Part shown: one piece after another, positions 8,715 to 17,478 of the stretch
Layout: each line of letters opens with the position of its first letter
How positions within the stretch are numbered: the stretch's first letter is position 1
From: Flavobacterium gelidilacus DSM 15343
GTDB lineage: Bacteria; Bacteroidota; Bacteroidia; Flavobacteriales; Flavobacteriaceae
Length of the DNA: 64,000 bases
Direction: 5' to 3'
Assembly (NCBI RefSeq): GCF_000422685.1
Contig: NZ_AUGN01000004.1
Location: forward strand, 186,001 to 250,000
The notes under the pieces: model-generated
What the model saw: only the letters and a program-made list of their open reading frames with translations
The model's database searches: none
Told to the model about the DNA's origin: nothing
Position numbers and translations under genes: made by a program

Positions 8715-10019
8715 ATGAAAACTAACAAAATAATAAAGCTGATTTTACTTTTAGTAATACCATTCGTGTTTTCTAATTGTACATCCAAAAAATCAAATCA
8801 AATTACTAATAAAGAAGATTATAAAGCTTATTTAGAAGTAAATGATAACAAAAAACTACAAGATATAAATAAGGAAATCGAATTTTGGCAGACGAAATTT
8901 GATGCTGCACCAAATCAGTCTTCTTATTTAATAACTTTAGCTTCTCAATATTCTCGATTATTCGAAATTAAAGGATCAATTGATGACTTATACAAAGCTG
9001 AAAAACTTTTATTAGAAGCAAATGAAAAATTTGTGGAACAAAACTCAGGAATACACAGAGCAATTGCTCGCAACTATATTTCTCAACACCGTTTTAAAGA
9101 AGCTTTATCACATTTAGAAAAAGCAGAAAAATTAGGTGAAAATAGAATGGGAACCAATAAAATGCTTTTTGATGTTTATATGGAATTAGGAAGTTATGAT
9201 TCGGCTAAAGAAAAATTAACAGCTATTCAATTACCTAATGATTTTGATTATTTAATTCGTTTAGCGAAATGGAATGATCACAAAGGTGATTTAGATACAG
9301 CTATTTCTAGTATGGAAAAAGCATTAAAAATTGCTGAAAATGAAAATAATAAAGGTTTAAAAATTTGGGTTTATTCTAATATTGGAGATTTTTATGGTCA
9401 TGCTGGTAGAATTGATGATTCCTACAAGTATTATCTAAAAACGTTAGAAGAGGACAATAACAATACTTATGCTTTAAAAGGGATAGCTTGGATATCTTTT
9501 TCTCACGAAAGAAATCCAGAACAAGCTTTAGAAATTATAAATACTATTGAATCAAAACATTTAGTACCTGATTTATATTTATTGAAAGCTGAAATTGCAG
9601 AATTTCAAAATAATAAAGTTGAGGAAGCAAAAGCTATTAAAACTTATAATGAAATTCTAGCTTCACACGATTATGGTGACATGTATAACAAATACAATGT
9701 TTTACTTATGGCCGAAAAGCCATTACAAGTCGATGCAGCCTTAAAAATTGCTCAAAAAGAAATCGAAAACAGACCAACACCAGAATCTTATGATTTATTG
9801 GCTTGGAGTTATTTCAAAATTGGAGAAAAAGAAAAAGCTTTGGAAATTATTGAGAAATATACAATAGGAAAATCTTTTGAACCTAATATTGTTTATCATA
9901 ACGCAGAAATTCTAAAAGCAAATAATAAAACAGCTGAAATTGCTCCAATGAAAAAAGAATTATTAGCTAGTATTTATGAATTAGGTCCAAGTTTAGAAAG
10001 CAAGATTAAGAACTTATAA
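8715..10019 (+). CDS. TPR-repeat lipoprotein
   Basis: Lipoprotein of 434 aa with lipobox FVFSNC (Cys22). Nearly the whole mature protein consists of helical tetratricopeptide repeats (for example YLITLASQYSRLFEI, KEALSHLEKAEKLG, WVYSNIGDFYGHAGR, YDLLAWSYFKIGEKEKALEI). It probably acts as a protein scaffold at the periplasmic or outer face of the outer membrane. Its gene is 10 nt upstream of the TonB receptor gene, so the two are cotranscribed and may form a complex with the DUF4331 halves. No substrate can be inferred. Confidence 0.85.
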   Translation: MKTNKIIKLILLLVIPFVFSNCTSKKSNQITNKEDYKAYLEVNDNKKLQDINKEIEFWQTKFDAAPNQSSYLITLASQYSRLFEIKGSIDDLYKAEKLLLEANEKFVEQNSGIHRAIARNYISQHRFKEALSHLEKAEKLGENRMGTNKMLFDVYMELGSYDSAKEKLTAIQLPNDFDYLIRLAKWNDHKGDLDTAISSMEKALKIAENENNKGLKIWVYSNIGDFYGHAGRIDDSYKYYLKTLEEDNNNTYALKGIAWISFSHERNPEQALEIINTIESKHLVPDLYLLKAEIAEFQNNKVEEAKAIKTYNEILASHDYGDMYNKYNVLLMAEKPLQVDAALKIAQKEIENRPTPESYDLLAWSYFKIGEKEKALEIIEKYTIGKSFEPNIVYHNAEILKANNKTAEIAPMKKELLASIYELGPSLESKIKNL

Positions 10020-10029
10020 CAAAATCAAC

Positions 10030-12240
10030 ATGAAATTTTATATAACAGTATTGCTACTGTGTTGTTACTCTATAGTTTCAGCACAAATAGCGAAAGGAAA
10101 AATTATGGATTCTGATGAAAGTATTTTAAGTGAAGTTTACATCATTAATCTTAATTCAGACTCACATTCACACACTAATGATTTAGGTGAATTTAGCATA
10201 GAAAAAACTCAAAATGGAGATGTTTTACGAATCAGTAAATTAGGCTATAAAACTAGTATTGTTTCAGTTGATGATATTAATCTAGGATTATCAGTTATTT
10301 TGGAAGATGATATTATTCAACTTAATGAAGTAGTTTTAAGTTCTGGAATCAATACAACAAATAATATCACTAAAATTGATTTAATGACAAATCCAGTCAA
10401 TTCTTCTCAAGAAATTCTTAGAAAAGTTCCAGGATTATTTATTGGACAACATGCTGGTGGTGGAAAAGCTGAACAAATATTTTTAAGAGGTTTTGATGTT
10501 GATCACGGAACAGATGTCGCACTAAGTGTTGATGGAATGCCAATAAACATGGTTTCTCACGCGCACGGTCAAGGCTATTCGGATTTACACTTTATTATTC
10601 CAGAAACCGTTAATAAAATCGATTTCGGAAAAGGACCTTACAAAGCCAATCAAGGAAATTTTGCAACAGCGGGATTTGTGAGTTTTCAAACGAAAGATAA
10701 ATTAGACAATAGTTCTATTACATTAGAAGCTGGACAATTTAATACAACGCGTATGGTTGGACTTTTTAACCTTTTAGAAAACAACAAAAAGCAAAATGCT
10801 TACATTGCAACTGAATATATATTGACAGATGGACCTTTTGATTCACCTCAAAACTTCAACCGATTTAATATTTTTGGAAAGTATAATGTGCAATTAGATA
10901 ATTCGTCAAATTTAACACTACAAGCTTCAAGGTTTTCAAGCCGTTGGGATGCTTCAGGACAAATTCCAAACCGTTTAGTAGACAATGGAACTATTTCTAG
11001 ATTTGGTGCTGTTGATGATACAGAAGGAGGTTTCACAAGTAGAACAAACTTTATTGTTTCACATCAAAAATCCATTGACGAAAATACCTTTGTAAAAACT
11101 AATGTGTTTTATTCAAAATATGATTTTACACTTTTTTCAAACTTTACATTTTTCTTAGTTGACCCGATAAATGGTGATCAAATTAAACAAAAAGAAAGCC
11201 GTAATTTATATGGAGCAAATACAGAGTTCAATAAAAAAATATTTTTAGATGAAACTGTTGTTTCCTTACAAAGTGGAGTAGGGTTTAGAGCGGATGAAAT
11301 TGATGGAATTGAATTATCTCGTACTTTAAACAGACAAGAAGTTCTTGAAAATATTCAGTTAGGTGATATTGATGAATCAAATATGTACGGTTATTTTAAT
11401 TCAGAATTCAAATTCAATAAATTTAAAATTGCACCAGCTATTCGATTAGATTATTTTAAATTTAATTACCAAGATGCTTTAGAACCAATGTTTAAAACAT
11501 TATCAACAACTGCAGTTAAGGCTTCACCAAAATTAAATTTGAGTTATTCTCAAAGTAATAATGTCGAATATTTTATTAAATCTGGTTTTGGATTTCATTC
11601 GAATGATTCAAGAGTAGCTTTGCAAGAAGACAAAGAAGTTGTACCAAGTGTTTTTGGAGTTGATGTGGGAAATGTTTGGAAACCAACTCGTAATTTAATT
11701 ATCAATACAGCTTTATGGACTTTGTTTTCTCAACAGGAATTTGTCTATGTTGGTGATGCTGGAGTAGTGGAAGCTTCAGGAAAATCTAGAAGATATGGAG
11801 TTGATTTAGGTTTCAGATACCAATTAAGTGATTATGTTTTTGCTGATTTTGATGGAAATTATGCTTTTGCAAGAACTGGAGTTGATTATGAAGAATATAT
11901 TCCTTTAGCTCCAAAATTTTCTTCAACAGGTGGAATTACTCTAAAAGATTACAAAGGTTTTTCTGCAGGAATCAAATATAGATATTTAGGTGATAGAGCT
12001 GCAAATGAAGATAATTCAGTAGTTGCCAAAGGATATTTTGTATCAGATTTTAATGTGAATTATAAAATAAACAATTTTAATATAGGATTAACAGTTGAAA
12101 ATATTTTCAATACCAAATGGAATGAAACACAATTTTTAACCGAATCAAGATTACAAAATGAAGCTCAATCGGTTGAAGAAATTCATTTTACACCAGGAAC
12201 ACCATTTTTTGCAAAAATAAAAATAGGGTATAGTTTTTAA
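10030..12240 (+). CDS. TonB-dependent outer-membrane receptor with CarboxypepD_reg-like N-domain
   Basis: Outer-membrane active transporter, 736 aa. A signal peptide (1-18, ending VSAQ) is followed by a CarboxypepD_reg-like domain (about 20-95). The plug domain (about 105-220) includes EILRKVPGLFIGQ, FLRGFDVDHGTDVALSVDG and the His-rich MVSHAHGQGYSDLHF. A 22-strand barrel region ends in an aromatic residue (KIGYSF), the usual Omp signature. It is shorter than SusC proteins and has no SusD partner, so it is more likely a metal or cofactor receptor than a glycan one. The histidine cluster hints at metal or heme, which is inference only. Confidence 0.9.
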   Translation: MKFYITVLLLCCYSIVSAQIAKGKIMDSDESILSEVYIINLNSDSHSHTNDLGEFSIEKTQNGDVLRISKLGYKTSIVSVDDINLGLSVILEDDIIQLNEVVLSSGINTTNNITKIDLMTNPVNSSQEILRKVPGLFIGQHAGGGKAEQIFLRGFDVDHGTDVALSVDGMPINMVSHAHGQGYSDLHFIIPETVNKIDFGKGPYKANQGNFATAGFVSFQTKDKLDNSSITLEAGQFNTTRMVGLFNLLENNKKQNAYIATEYILTDGPFDSPQNFNRFNIFGKYNVQLDNSSNLTLQASRFSSRWDASGQIPNRLVDNGTISRFGAVDDTEGGFTSRTNFIVSHQKSIDENTFVKTNVFYSKYDFTLFSNFTFFLVDPINGDQIKQKESRNLYGANTEFNKKIFLDETVVSLQSGVGFRADEIDGIELSRTLNRQEVLENIQLGDIDESNMYGYFNSEFKFNKFKIAPAIRLDYFKFNYQDALEPMFKTLSTTAVKASPKLNLSYSQSNNVEYFIKSGFGFHSNDSRVALQEDKEVVPSVFGVDVGNVWKPTRNLIINTALWTLFSQQEFVYVGDAGVVEASGKSRRYGVDLGFRYQLSDYVFADFDGNYAFARTGVDYEEYIPLAPKFSSTGGITLKDYKGFSAGIKYRYLGDRAANEDNSVVAKGYFVSDFNVNYKINNFNIGLTVENIFNTKWNETQFLTESRLQNEAQSVEEIHFTPGTPFFAKIKIGYSF

Positions 12241-12284
12241 TGATCGGTAGGATGATTGTTATGGATTAGTTTTTATTTTGTTTG

Positions 12285-12320
12285 CGTCAGTTTAAGTCTT
12301 TATTTGATCTTAAGCTGACG
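12285..12320 (+). terminator. Terminator of the DUF4331/TonB operon
   Basis: 12-bp stem (cgtcagtttaag / cttaagctgacg) with one G-U pair and a 12-nt loop, followed by eight T residues. Confidence 0.88.
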
Positions 12321-12326
12321 TTTTTT

Positions 12327-12355
12327 TTGTACTAAAATCAAATTATCTATCTTTG
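12327..12355 (+). promoter_or_regulatory. Promoter of trmH (TTG, 18 nt, TATCTTTG)
   Basis: The -33 TTG at 12327-12329 and the -7 TATCTTTG at 12348-12355 fit the Bacteroidetes consensus. The -7 box ends 5 nt before the ATG, so the transcript is nearly leaderless. Confidence 0.65.
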
Positions 12356-12360
12356 CCCAA

Positions 12361-13017
12361 ATGGAAAAATTAGACTTACTTACTTATCTAGAAGGGTTTC
12401 TTACAGATAACAGAAAACAACGTTTTTTAGACGTTTTATCAAATAGAACAAAACATTTTACTATTGCTGTTGAAGATGTTTTTCAAATGCATAATACAAG
12501 TGCTGTTATGCGTAGTTGTGAAGTTTTTGGTATTCAAGAACTAAATATTGTAGAACAAAGATTTGGAAAAGCTATTGACAAGCAAATTGCAATGGGTGCC
12601 CAAAAATGGGTTGATATAAATGAACATGCTTCTAGTCAGGCTTGTATTGATGATTTACGTCAAAAAGGCTATCAAATTATCGCTACAACGCCACATAATG
12701 AATCTTGTACGATTGAAAATTTTGATATTTCAAAACCTTCTGCCTTATTTTTTGGAACTGAAATAGATGGTTTATCTGATGAGGTAATGCAACAAGCTGA
12801 TGGTTATTTGAAAATTCCTATGGTTGGTTTTACAGAAAGTTTAAATATTTCTGTTTCAGCTGCAATTATCATTCAAGATATTACAAACAGATTGCGTAAT
12901 TCAGATATAAATTGGCATTTATCTGAAGAAGAAATTCTTGAAAAACGTATCGATTGGGCTAGGAAAACAATTAAAGATATTAAAAATGTAGAAGGTAGGT
13001 TTTATGAAAATCTATAA
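12361..13017 (+). CDS. trmH: TrmH-family tRNA 2'-O-ribose methyltransferase
   Basis: SPOUT-fold SAM-dependent methyltransferase, 218 aa, predicted to methylate the ribose of G18 in tRNA. The motifs are NTSAVMRSCEVFGIQEL (motif 1, with the catalytic Arg), FFGTEIDGLSDEV (motif 2) and IPMVGFTESLNISVSAAI (motif 3, in the knotted SAM site). The C-terminal extension KRIDWARKTIKDI is common in TrmH. It converges on the next gene with a 6-nt tail overlap. Confidence 0.9.
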   Translation: MEKLDLLTYLEGFLTDNRKQRFLDVLSNRTKHFTIAVEDVFQMHNTSAVMRSCEVFGIQELNIVEQRFGKAIDKQIAMGAQKWVDINEHASSQACIDDLRQKGYQIIATTPHNESCTIENFDISKPSALFFGTEIDGLSDEVMQQADGYLKIPMVGFTESLNISVSAAIIIQDITNRLRNSDINWHLSEEEILEKRIDWARKTIKDIKNVEGRFYENL

Positions 13018-13791
13018 GCGTTTTAACATTTTATATTCTTCATAACAACCACTTATTGCATCTAGAATTTGTAAATCATTGGCAGATTTTATAAAGTCTT
13101 GCGAATAATTGCATTTTTCTAATATTAAAGGAATATCATCTTTATCAATTTCTAACAAAGAAGCTAATGTTTCTCTATCATATTTAGTAGCTAAAAGCTT
13201 TCTAATGTCTTCATTTGCTTTCATTTGTTTTAGCTTTTTCATTTCTTTCGTTTTTTTACTAAACGTATTATATAAAAAATCTGCAGGATTTAACACCGAA
13301 CGAACAACTCTTCCTAAAGCATTTGGAGAACGGTCACCTACTTCATAAGCAGCTAGTAAACCAGTAATATTGGCTCTGTAGTTTTCGTTAACAGGAATGA
13401 TTTTAGTATCAACTTCAAGATAACCAGTAAGATTGTATTGCGAAAGTTTGATTTCGTCTAAGACATAAATTTTTTCGGTAAGTTTAATTTTTGTAGTACT
13501 ATTTTTAATCCAGTCGTTTGTGATTACAGTTTTTACAGTTTCAAAACCTAAATAAGTAAAAATTATAGTATCATTTACAACACCTTCAATTTCAAATTGA
13601 CCGCTTCCATTTGTAACAGTACCTTTTACCTGAGTTGTGTTTATGACATGTACATTATTCATTGGGAGTAATGTTTCAATACTTACAACTGTACCTTTAA
13701 CTTTCTCAACAAGCACCACCGAATCATTTTTGGTTTGAGAAAAACCAAAAGAGGTAACTAAAAGGCATAAAAAAACTACAAAATATCTCAT
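13012..13791 (-). CDS. Secreted carboxypeptidase-like regulatory domain protein
   Basis: Protein of 259 aa with a signal peptide (1-18, ending TSFGFSQ). A CarboxypepD_reg-like/peptidase-associated beta-sandwich lies at about 30-110 (VKGTVVSIETLLPMNNVHV, GQFEIEGVVNDTIIFTYLG). A helical, Lys-rich C-terminal region of unknown function follows (140-259; FLYNTFSKKTKEMKKLKQM). It is not part of a TonB receptor. The function is unknown; periplasmic or outer-membrane association is likely. It ends inside the 3' end of trmH. Confidence 0.75.
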   Translation of the reverse strand: MRYFVVFLCLLVTSFGFSQTKNDSVVLVEKVKGTVVSIETLLPMNNVHVINTTQVKGTVTNGSGQFEIEGVVNDTIIFTYLGFETVKTVITNDWIKNSTTKIKLTEKIYVLDEIKLSQYNLTGYLEVDTKIIPVNENYRANITGLLAAYEVGDRSPNALGRVVRSVLNPADFLYNTFSKKTKEMKKLKQMKANEDIRKLLATKYDRETLASLLEIDKDDIPLILEKCNYSQDFIKSANDLQILDAISGCYEEYKMLKRL

Positions 13792-13861
13792 CTTTTAAAT
13801 ATTGACTCAAAAATACGAATCAATTAGAGATATTTTGCAGTTTTATAAGAATATTAACTAT

Positions 13862-15742
13862 TTATTCGCTTCTTCTTGAGCGTTTAGCTTTTTCAAAAAA
13901 TCCTTTTGATTCTCCTTCAGAGCTTTTTCTTTCTCTTTTTGGAGCATCTGATGAAGATGAACTTCTTCTTCTTTCACCACTTCCAGAACCTGAATCTCTT
14001 TTAGTAAAATTTCTGTTTCCGCCATCACGATTTCCACCGTCACGACTTCCTCTAAATCCACCACCAGAACTTCTTCCGCCACCAGAGCTTCTTCCACCAC
14101 CACTTCTTCCGTTGTGATCTCTTCTTCCGCCACCGTCATTTTTAGAAATTTCAACGTTGATTCTTCTTCCATTCATGTCAAAACCATTGATTACTGACAT
14201 AACTTTTTCCATGTGTTCTGCGTCTGTATTAAAGAAAGAGAAACCTTCTTTTACGTCTACTTTGAATACATCATCTCTACCTAAATCAAGGGTTTCTTTT
14301 AAGAAATCTTTTAACTGCATCCAGTCGAAATCATCTCTAGATCCAATGTTGATAAAATACCTAACATCATCACCAGCTTTAAATTCTCTTGGTTCAGAAC
14401 TTCTTTCACTTCTTTCACCAGAACCTGATAAATCACGTTTCTTTTTGTAATATTCTAAAAATCTGTTGAATTCTACAGAAACTATTTTTTTAATTAATTC
14501 TTCTTTATCTAATCCAGATAAAACATCATTAATAGCAGGTAAATAGTTGTCAATTTCGTGATCAACTTCTGTATCGTTAATTTTATTAGCTAAATGCAAT
14601 AATTGTATTTCGCATATTTCAATTCCAGAAGGAATAGTTTTTTCTTCAAATTTTTGTTGAATGATTCTTTCAATAGAAGAAATTTTACGTAACTCACTTT
14701 TCGTAATAATTACGATTGAAGTTCCTGTTTTACCAGCACGACCAGTTCTACCAGAACGGTGATTGTACGTTTCAATTTCATCAGGTAATTGATAATTTAC
14801 TACGTGAGTAATATCATCAACATCAATTCCACGAGCAGCAACGTCAGTAGCTACAAGCATTTGAATTTGTCTACCTCTAAAAGATTTCATTACACCATCA
14901 CGTTGTGCTTGAGATAAATCTCCATGCAAAGCTGCAGCGTTATAACCATCTTCAATTAACTTTTCAGCAACTGATTGTGTATCACGTTTTGTACGACAGA
15001 AAACCACAGAAAATATATCTGGATTTGAATCGGCTAAACGTTTTAATGCTTCATATCTATCACGAGCATTTACTACATAAAACTCATGTGATACAGTTTT
15101 AGATCCTGCATTTTTGTGTCCTACAGTTACTTCAGCTGGTTCTTTCATGAATTTCTTTGCAATACGAGCAACTTCAGCTGGCATTGTTGCAGAGAATAAC
15201 CATGTGTTTTTATCTTCTGGAGTATCTGATAATATAGCAACTATATCTTCATAGAATCCCATGTTTAACATTTCATCGGCTTCATCCAAAACACAAATAT
15301 TTATGTTTTTAATGTTTACCAATCCACGATTAATCATGTCTTGCATTCTACCTGGAGTTGCTACAATTACATGTGCTCCTCTCTTAATTTCTCTTGCTTG
15401 TTCTGTAATGCTTGCACCACCATAAATTGCTACGGTGTTTAAACCTTTAATGTATTTCGCATAATTCTTCATTTCGTTTGTTATTTGCAAACAAAGCTCA
15501 CGAGTTGGCGATAAGATTAAAACTTGAGTGTTTCTATCTTCTACATTAATTTTTTGGATTGCTGGAAAACCAAATGCTGCTGTTTTCCCTGTTCCTGTTT
15601 GTGCTAAAGCAACTAAATCTGTGTTTTTTTCTAATAAAACCGGAATCGCTTTTTCTTGCACTTCTGACGGATTTTCAAATCCTAGATCCTTAATCGCCAG
15701 CAGTAACGATTCATTCAGACCTAATTGTTCAAATTTATTCAT
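13862..15742 (-). CDS. DEAD-box ATP-dependent RNA helicase (DeaD/CsdA-like)
   Basis: RNA-remodelling helicase for ribosome assembly and RNA decay, typically cold-induced; 626 aa. The Q motif is near residue 28, motif I AQTGTGKT at 47-54, motif II DEAD at 153-156, motif III SAT at 184-186 and motif VI HRSGRTGRAG near 330. A DbpA-like RNA-binding fold occupies about 465-540 (VRYFINIGSRDDFDW). The tail from about 545 is rich in Gly, Arg, Ser and Asp (RGG-like), an unstructured RNA-binding region. A TAnnTTTG box lies 21-28 nt upstream of the ATG. Confidence 0.95.
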   Translation of the reverse strand: MNKFEQLGLNESLLLAIKDLGFENPSEVQEKAIPVLLEKNTDLVALAQTGTGKTAAFGFPAIQKINVEDRNTQVLILSPTRELCLQITNEMKNYAKYIKGLNTVAIYGGASITEQAREIKRGAHVIVATPGRMQDMINRGLVNIKNINICVLDEADEMLNMGFYEDIVAILSDTPEDKNTWLFSATMPAEVARIAKKFMKEPAEVTVGHKNAGSKTVSHEFYVVNARDRYEALKRLADSNPDIFSVVFCRTKRDTQSVAEKLIEDGYNAAALHGDLSQAQRDGVMKSFRGRQIQMLVATDVAARGIDVDDITHVVNYQLPDEIETYNHRSGRTGRAGKTGTSIVIITKSELRKISSIERIIQQKFEEKTIPSGIEICEIQLLHLANKINDTEVDHEIDNYLPAINDVLSGLDKEELIKKIVSVEFNRFLEYYKKKRDLSGSGERSERSSEPREFKAGDDVRYFINIGSRDDFDWMQLKDFLKETLDLGRDDVFKVDVKEGFSFFNTDAEHMEKVMSVINGFDMNGRRINVEISKNDGGGRRDHNGRSGGGRSSGGGRSSGGGFRGSRDGGNRDGGNRNFTKRDSGSGSGERRRSSSSSDAPKRERKSSEGESKGFFEKAKRSRRSE

Positions 15743-15762
15743 AAAGTATTTTAAATTGGGTG

Positions 15763-15770
15763 CAAAGGTA
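15763..15770 (-). promoter_or_regulatory. -7 promoter box of the DEAD-box helicase (TACCTTTG)
   Basis: TAnnTTTG on the minus strand, 21-28 nt before the ATG at 15740-15742. Confidence 0.6.
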
Positions 15771-15874
15771 TTGATTATAAGTGGGATATGCTAATTATTT
15801 GTAAAATGTTCAATTTCAGCTCTTTTAATCTTAAAATTAACTCAAATTGATTCATTAAGCAGTTAAATATTTTC

Positions 15875-15882
15875 TACTTTTG
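15875..15882 (+). promoter_or_regulatory. -7 promoter box of the TRIC-like gene (TACTTTTG)
   Basis: TAnnTTTG on the plus strand, 28 nt before the ATG at 15910. No -33 TTG at ideal spacing. Confidence 0.55.
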
Positions 15883-15909
15883 TCAGGTTTTAATTAAATA
15901 GGTTAAAAA

Positions 15910-16515
15910 ATGTTTCAAATTTTAGATATAATAGGGGTTTTTGTTTTTACTATTTCTGGAGTTTTATCTGGATTGAATAAAAAACTTGATGCATTTGGTG
16001 TTTTTATAATAGCCTTTGTAACAGCACTTGGTGGAGGTACTTTGCGTGATATCCTAATAGGAAAAACTCCAGTAGGTTGGATGGAAGACTTGACCTATTT
16101 ATATATAATTGTATTAGCTTACTTTATTACTATATTTTTTAAAAGACATTTAGAAAAATTGCGAATTTCATTGTTTTTGTTTGATTCAATAGGATTGGGT
16201 GTTTTTACTATAATTGGGATAGAAAAAGGAATTGAATTTGGATTGCATCCAATAATATGTATTGCTCTTGGAACAATAACCGCAAGTTTTGGTGGGGTTA
16301 TTAGAGATATTCTATGTAATGAAATTCCGGTTATATTTAGAAAAGAAATTTATGCAACGGTATGTATTTTTGGTGGAATTATGTTTTTTGTGTTGCAAAA
16401 AATTAATTTAAATCATGATATTTTGTACTTGATAACATCATTGTTTATGATTTCATTTAGGCTTTTGGCTGTCAAATATAAATGGTACTTACCTTCGCTA
16501 TATCAAAAAGTTTAA
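15910..16515 (+). CDS. Trimeric intracellular cation channel (TRIC/UPF0126) family protein
   Basis: Small integral membrane protein, 201 aa, with seven hydrophobic helices. Two internal repeats each carry a Gly-rich kinked motif: ALGGGTLRDILIG (about 39-51) and ASFGGVIRDILCNEIP (about 124-139). This is diagnostic for the bacterial TRIC/YicG (UPF0126) family, which forms K+-permeable trimers in studied homologues. The physiological role here is unknown. It overlaps the 3' end of the convergent rdgB gene by 4 nt. Confidence 0.9.
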   Translation: MFQILDIIGVFVFTISGVLSGLNKKLDAFGVFIIAFVTALGGGTLRDILIGKTPVGWMEDLTYLYIIVLAYFITIFFKRHLEKLRISLFLFDSIGLGVFTIIGIEKGIEFGLHPIICIALGTITASFGGVIRDILCNEIPVIFRKEIYATVCIFGGIMFFVLQKINLNHDILYLITSLFMISFRLLAVKYKWYLPSLYQKV

Positions 16516-17087
16516 ATTTTAGAAAGAAAAGTTATAAGTTTCTTAACAGCAATTCCTCTGTGACTTATAATTGCTTTTTCATCAATAGATAATTGAGCAA
16601 AAGTACGAGTATCATTTTCTGCAACAAAAATTGGATCATAACCAAAACCTTGAGTTCCAATTTTTTCTTTAATAATGTTTCCTTTTGCGATTCCAGTAAA
16701 AAGATGTTGTTCTTTGTTAAGATTTAGAGCAATGACGGTTTTAAATTGGGCTTTTCTATTAGAGTGTTTTTCTAAATTAAAAAGTAATTTATCCATATTG
16801 TCATTGGAGTCCTTTTGTTCACCAGCATATCTTGCTGAATAAACTCCAGGTTCACCGTCTAAAGCATCTACTTCTAAACCAGTATCATCTGCAAAACAAT
16901 CATAACCATATTTTTCTGTGACATAATTTGCTTTTAAGATTGCATTTCCTTCAATAGTATCAGCAGTTTCTTCAATTTCTTCTTTGCAACCAATGTCTTC
17001 TAAACTTAAAATAGTAATCGATTCAGGTAGCATTTGTTGAATTTCAATGATTTTATTTTTGTTGTTGGAAGCGAAAACGAGTTTCAT
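16512..17087 (-). CDS. rdgB: dITP/XTP pyrophosphatase (non-canonical purine NTPase)
   Basis: HAM1-family enzyme, 191 aa. It hydrolyses ITP, dITP and XTP to keep deaminated purines out of DNA and RNA. Motifs: FASNNKNKIIEI (5-16), ADDTGLEVDAL with the metal-binding Asp pair, GVYSARYAG, GFGYDPIF and SHRG. The open frame runs 48 codons further upstream, but the family begins at MKLVFASNN. The upstream part is GC-richer, carries hairpins and a promoter box, and looks like non-coding leader. The ATG at 17085-17087 is therefore chosen. Confidence 0.95.
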   Translation of the reverse strand: MKLVFASNNKNKIIEIQQMLPESITILSLEDIGCKEEIEETADTIEGNAILKANYVTEKYGYDCFADDTGLEVDALDGEPGVYSARYAGEQKDSNDNMDKLLFNLEKHSNRKAQFKTVIALNLNKEQHLFTGIAKGNIIKEKIGTQGFGYDPIFVAENDTRTFAQLSIDEKAIISHRGIAVKKLITFLSKI

Positions 17088-17139
17088 AATATTAGATTTT
17101 ATGATTTTCAGATATAGGATTTTCAGAAACTGAACTTGC

Positions 17140-17213
17140 CTAAAAGTACAAAAGCCGATCTGGAGCGATCGACTTTCATGATGAACGTGTAACCACATTG
17201 CTGTGTCGTTCGG
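17140..17213 (-). ncRNA. Candidate structured small RNA or 5' leader element of rdgB
   Basis: On the minus strand, downstream of a TATATTTG promoter box, a roughly 70-nt stretch is clearly richer in G+C than its surroundings and folds into two hairpins. Hairpin 1 has outer arms GAACG/CGTTC (17207-17211 with 17183-17187) and an inner CACA-GCAA-TGTG with a GNRA-type tetraloop (17194-17205). Hairpin 2 is a 7-bp stem (17154-17173) followed by TTTT, so it looks like an intrinsic terminator. It may be an independent sRNA of the flavobacterial type or a regulated rdgB leader. Confidence 0.5.
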
Positions 17214-17216
17214 GTG

Positions 17217-17224
17217 CAAATATA
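17217..17224 (-). promoter_or_regulatory. -7 promoter box (TATATTTG) for the rdgB leader RNA
   Basis: TAnnTTTG on the minus strand. The predicted start falls 4-7 nt downstream, at the first base pairs of hairpin 1. No clear -33 TTG is seen. Confidence 0.55.
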
Positions 17225-17290
17225 CATCCATTATTTAATATAAATCTAATTTTTTATTCTTTTTTTCGAGTTAGTGATAGAAACGGCATC

Positions 17291-17334
17291 CTTTTGTAAT
17301 TTATTTTTTTCTTAAAATAAATAAATTACAAAAG
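17291..17334. repeat. 16-bp perfect inverted repeat in the rdgB/oxoamine-synthase spacer
   Basis: Arms cttttgtaatttattt (17291-17306) and aaataaattacaaaag (17319-17334) with a 12-nt loop. It is flanked by the non-AT-rich strings aaacggcatc and tagtggatagcacg. There is no gene in 17232-17478. The element may be a structured RNA or a dispersed repeat; it lacks a T tail long enough for a standard terminator on either strand. Confidence 0.6.
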
Positions 17335-17439
17335 ATATAGTGGATAGCACGTTGCAAAACAGTTGGTTAGTGTTTATTACTAAATTTTGATGTTTTGCAA
17401 ACTCCCAAAAATAAATTAGTATAAACTTTTTTTTATTTG

Positions 17440-17447
17440 TACTTTTG
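17440..17447 (+). promoter_or_regulatory. -7 promoter box of the oxoamine synthase gene (TACTTTTG)
   Basis: TAnnTTTG on the plus strand, 31 nt before the ATG at 17479. Confidence 0.55.
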
Positions 17448-17478
17448 CCGAGTTTTTAAAACTATATTTTAAGATATT

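Noticed and set aside
10030..12240. TonB receptor as a SusC-type glycan importer
   Set aside because: It is shorter than SusC, has no SusD gene next to it and is about 25 kb from the glucan locus.
13858..14172. A 104-residue Glu/Val-rich frame in the tail of the DEAD-box helicase gene
   Set aside because: It is an alternative frame of the repetitive Gly/Arg/Ser tail on the same strand, with low complexity and no start context.
17088..17231. 48-codon N-terminal extension of RdgB, or a tRNA in the same stretch
   Set aside because: The extension has no resemblance to the family and spans a promoter box and hairpins. The gttcgggtgcaaat string recalls a T-arm, but no cloverleaf can be formed.
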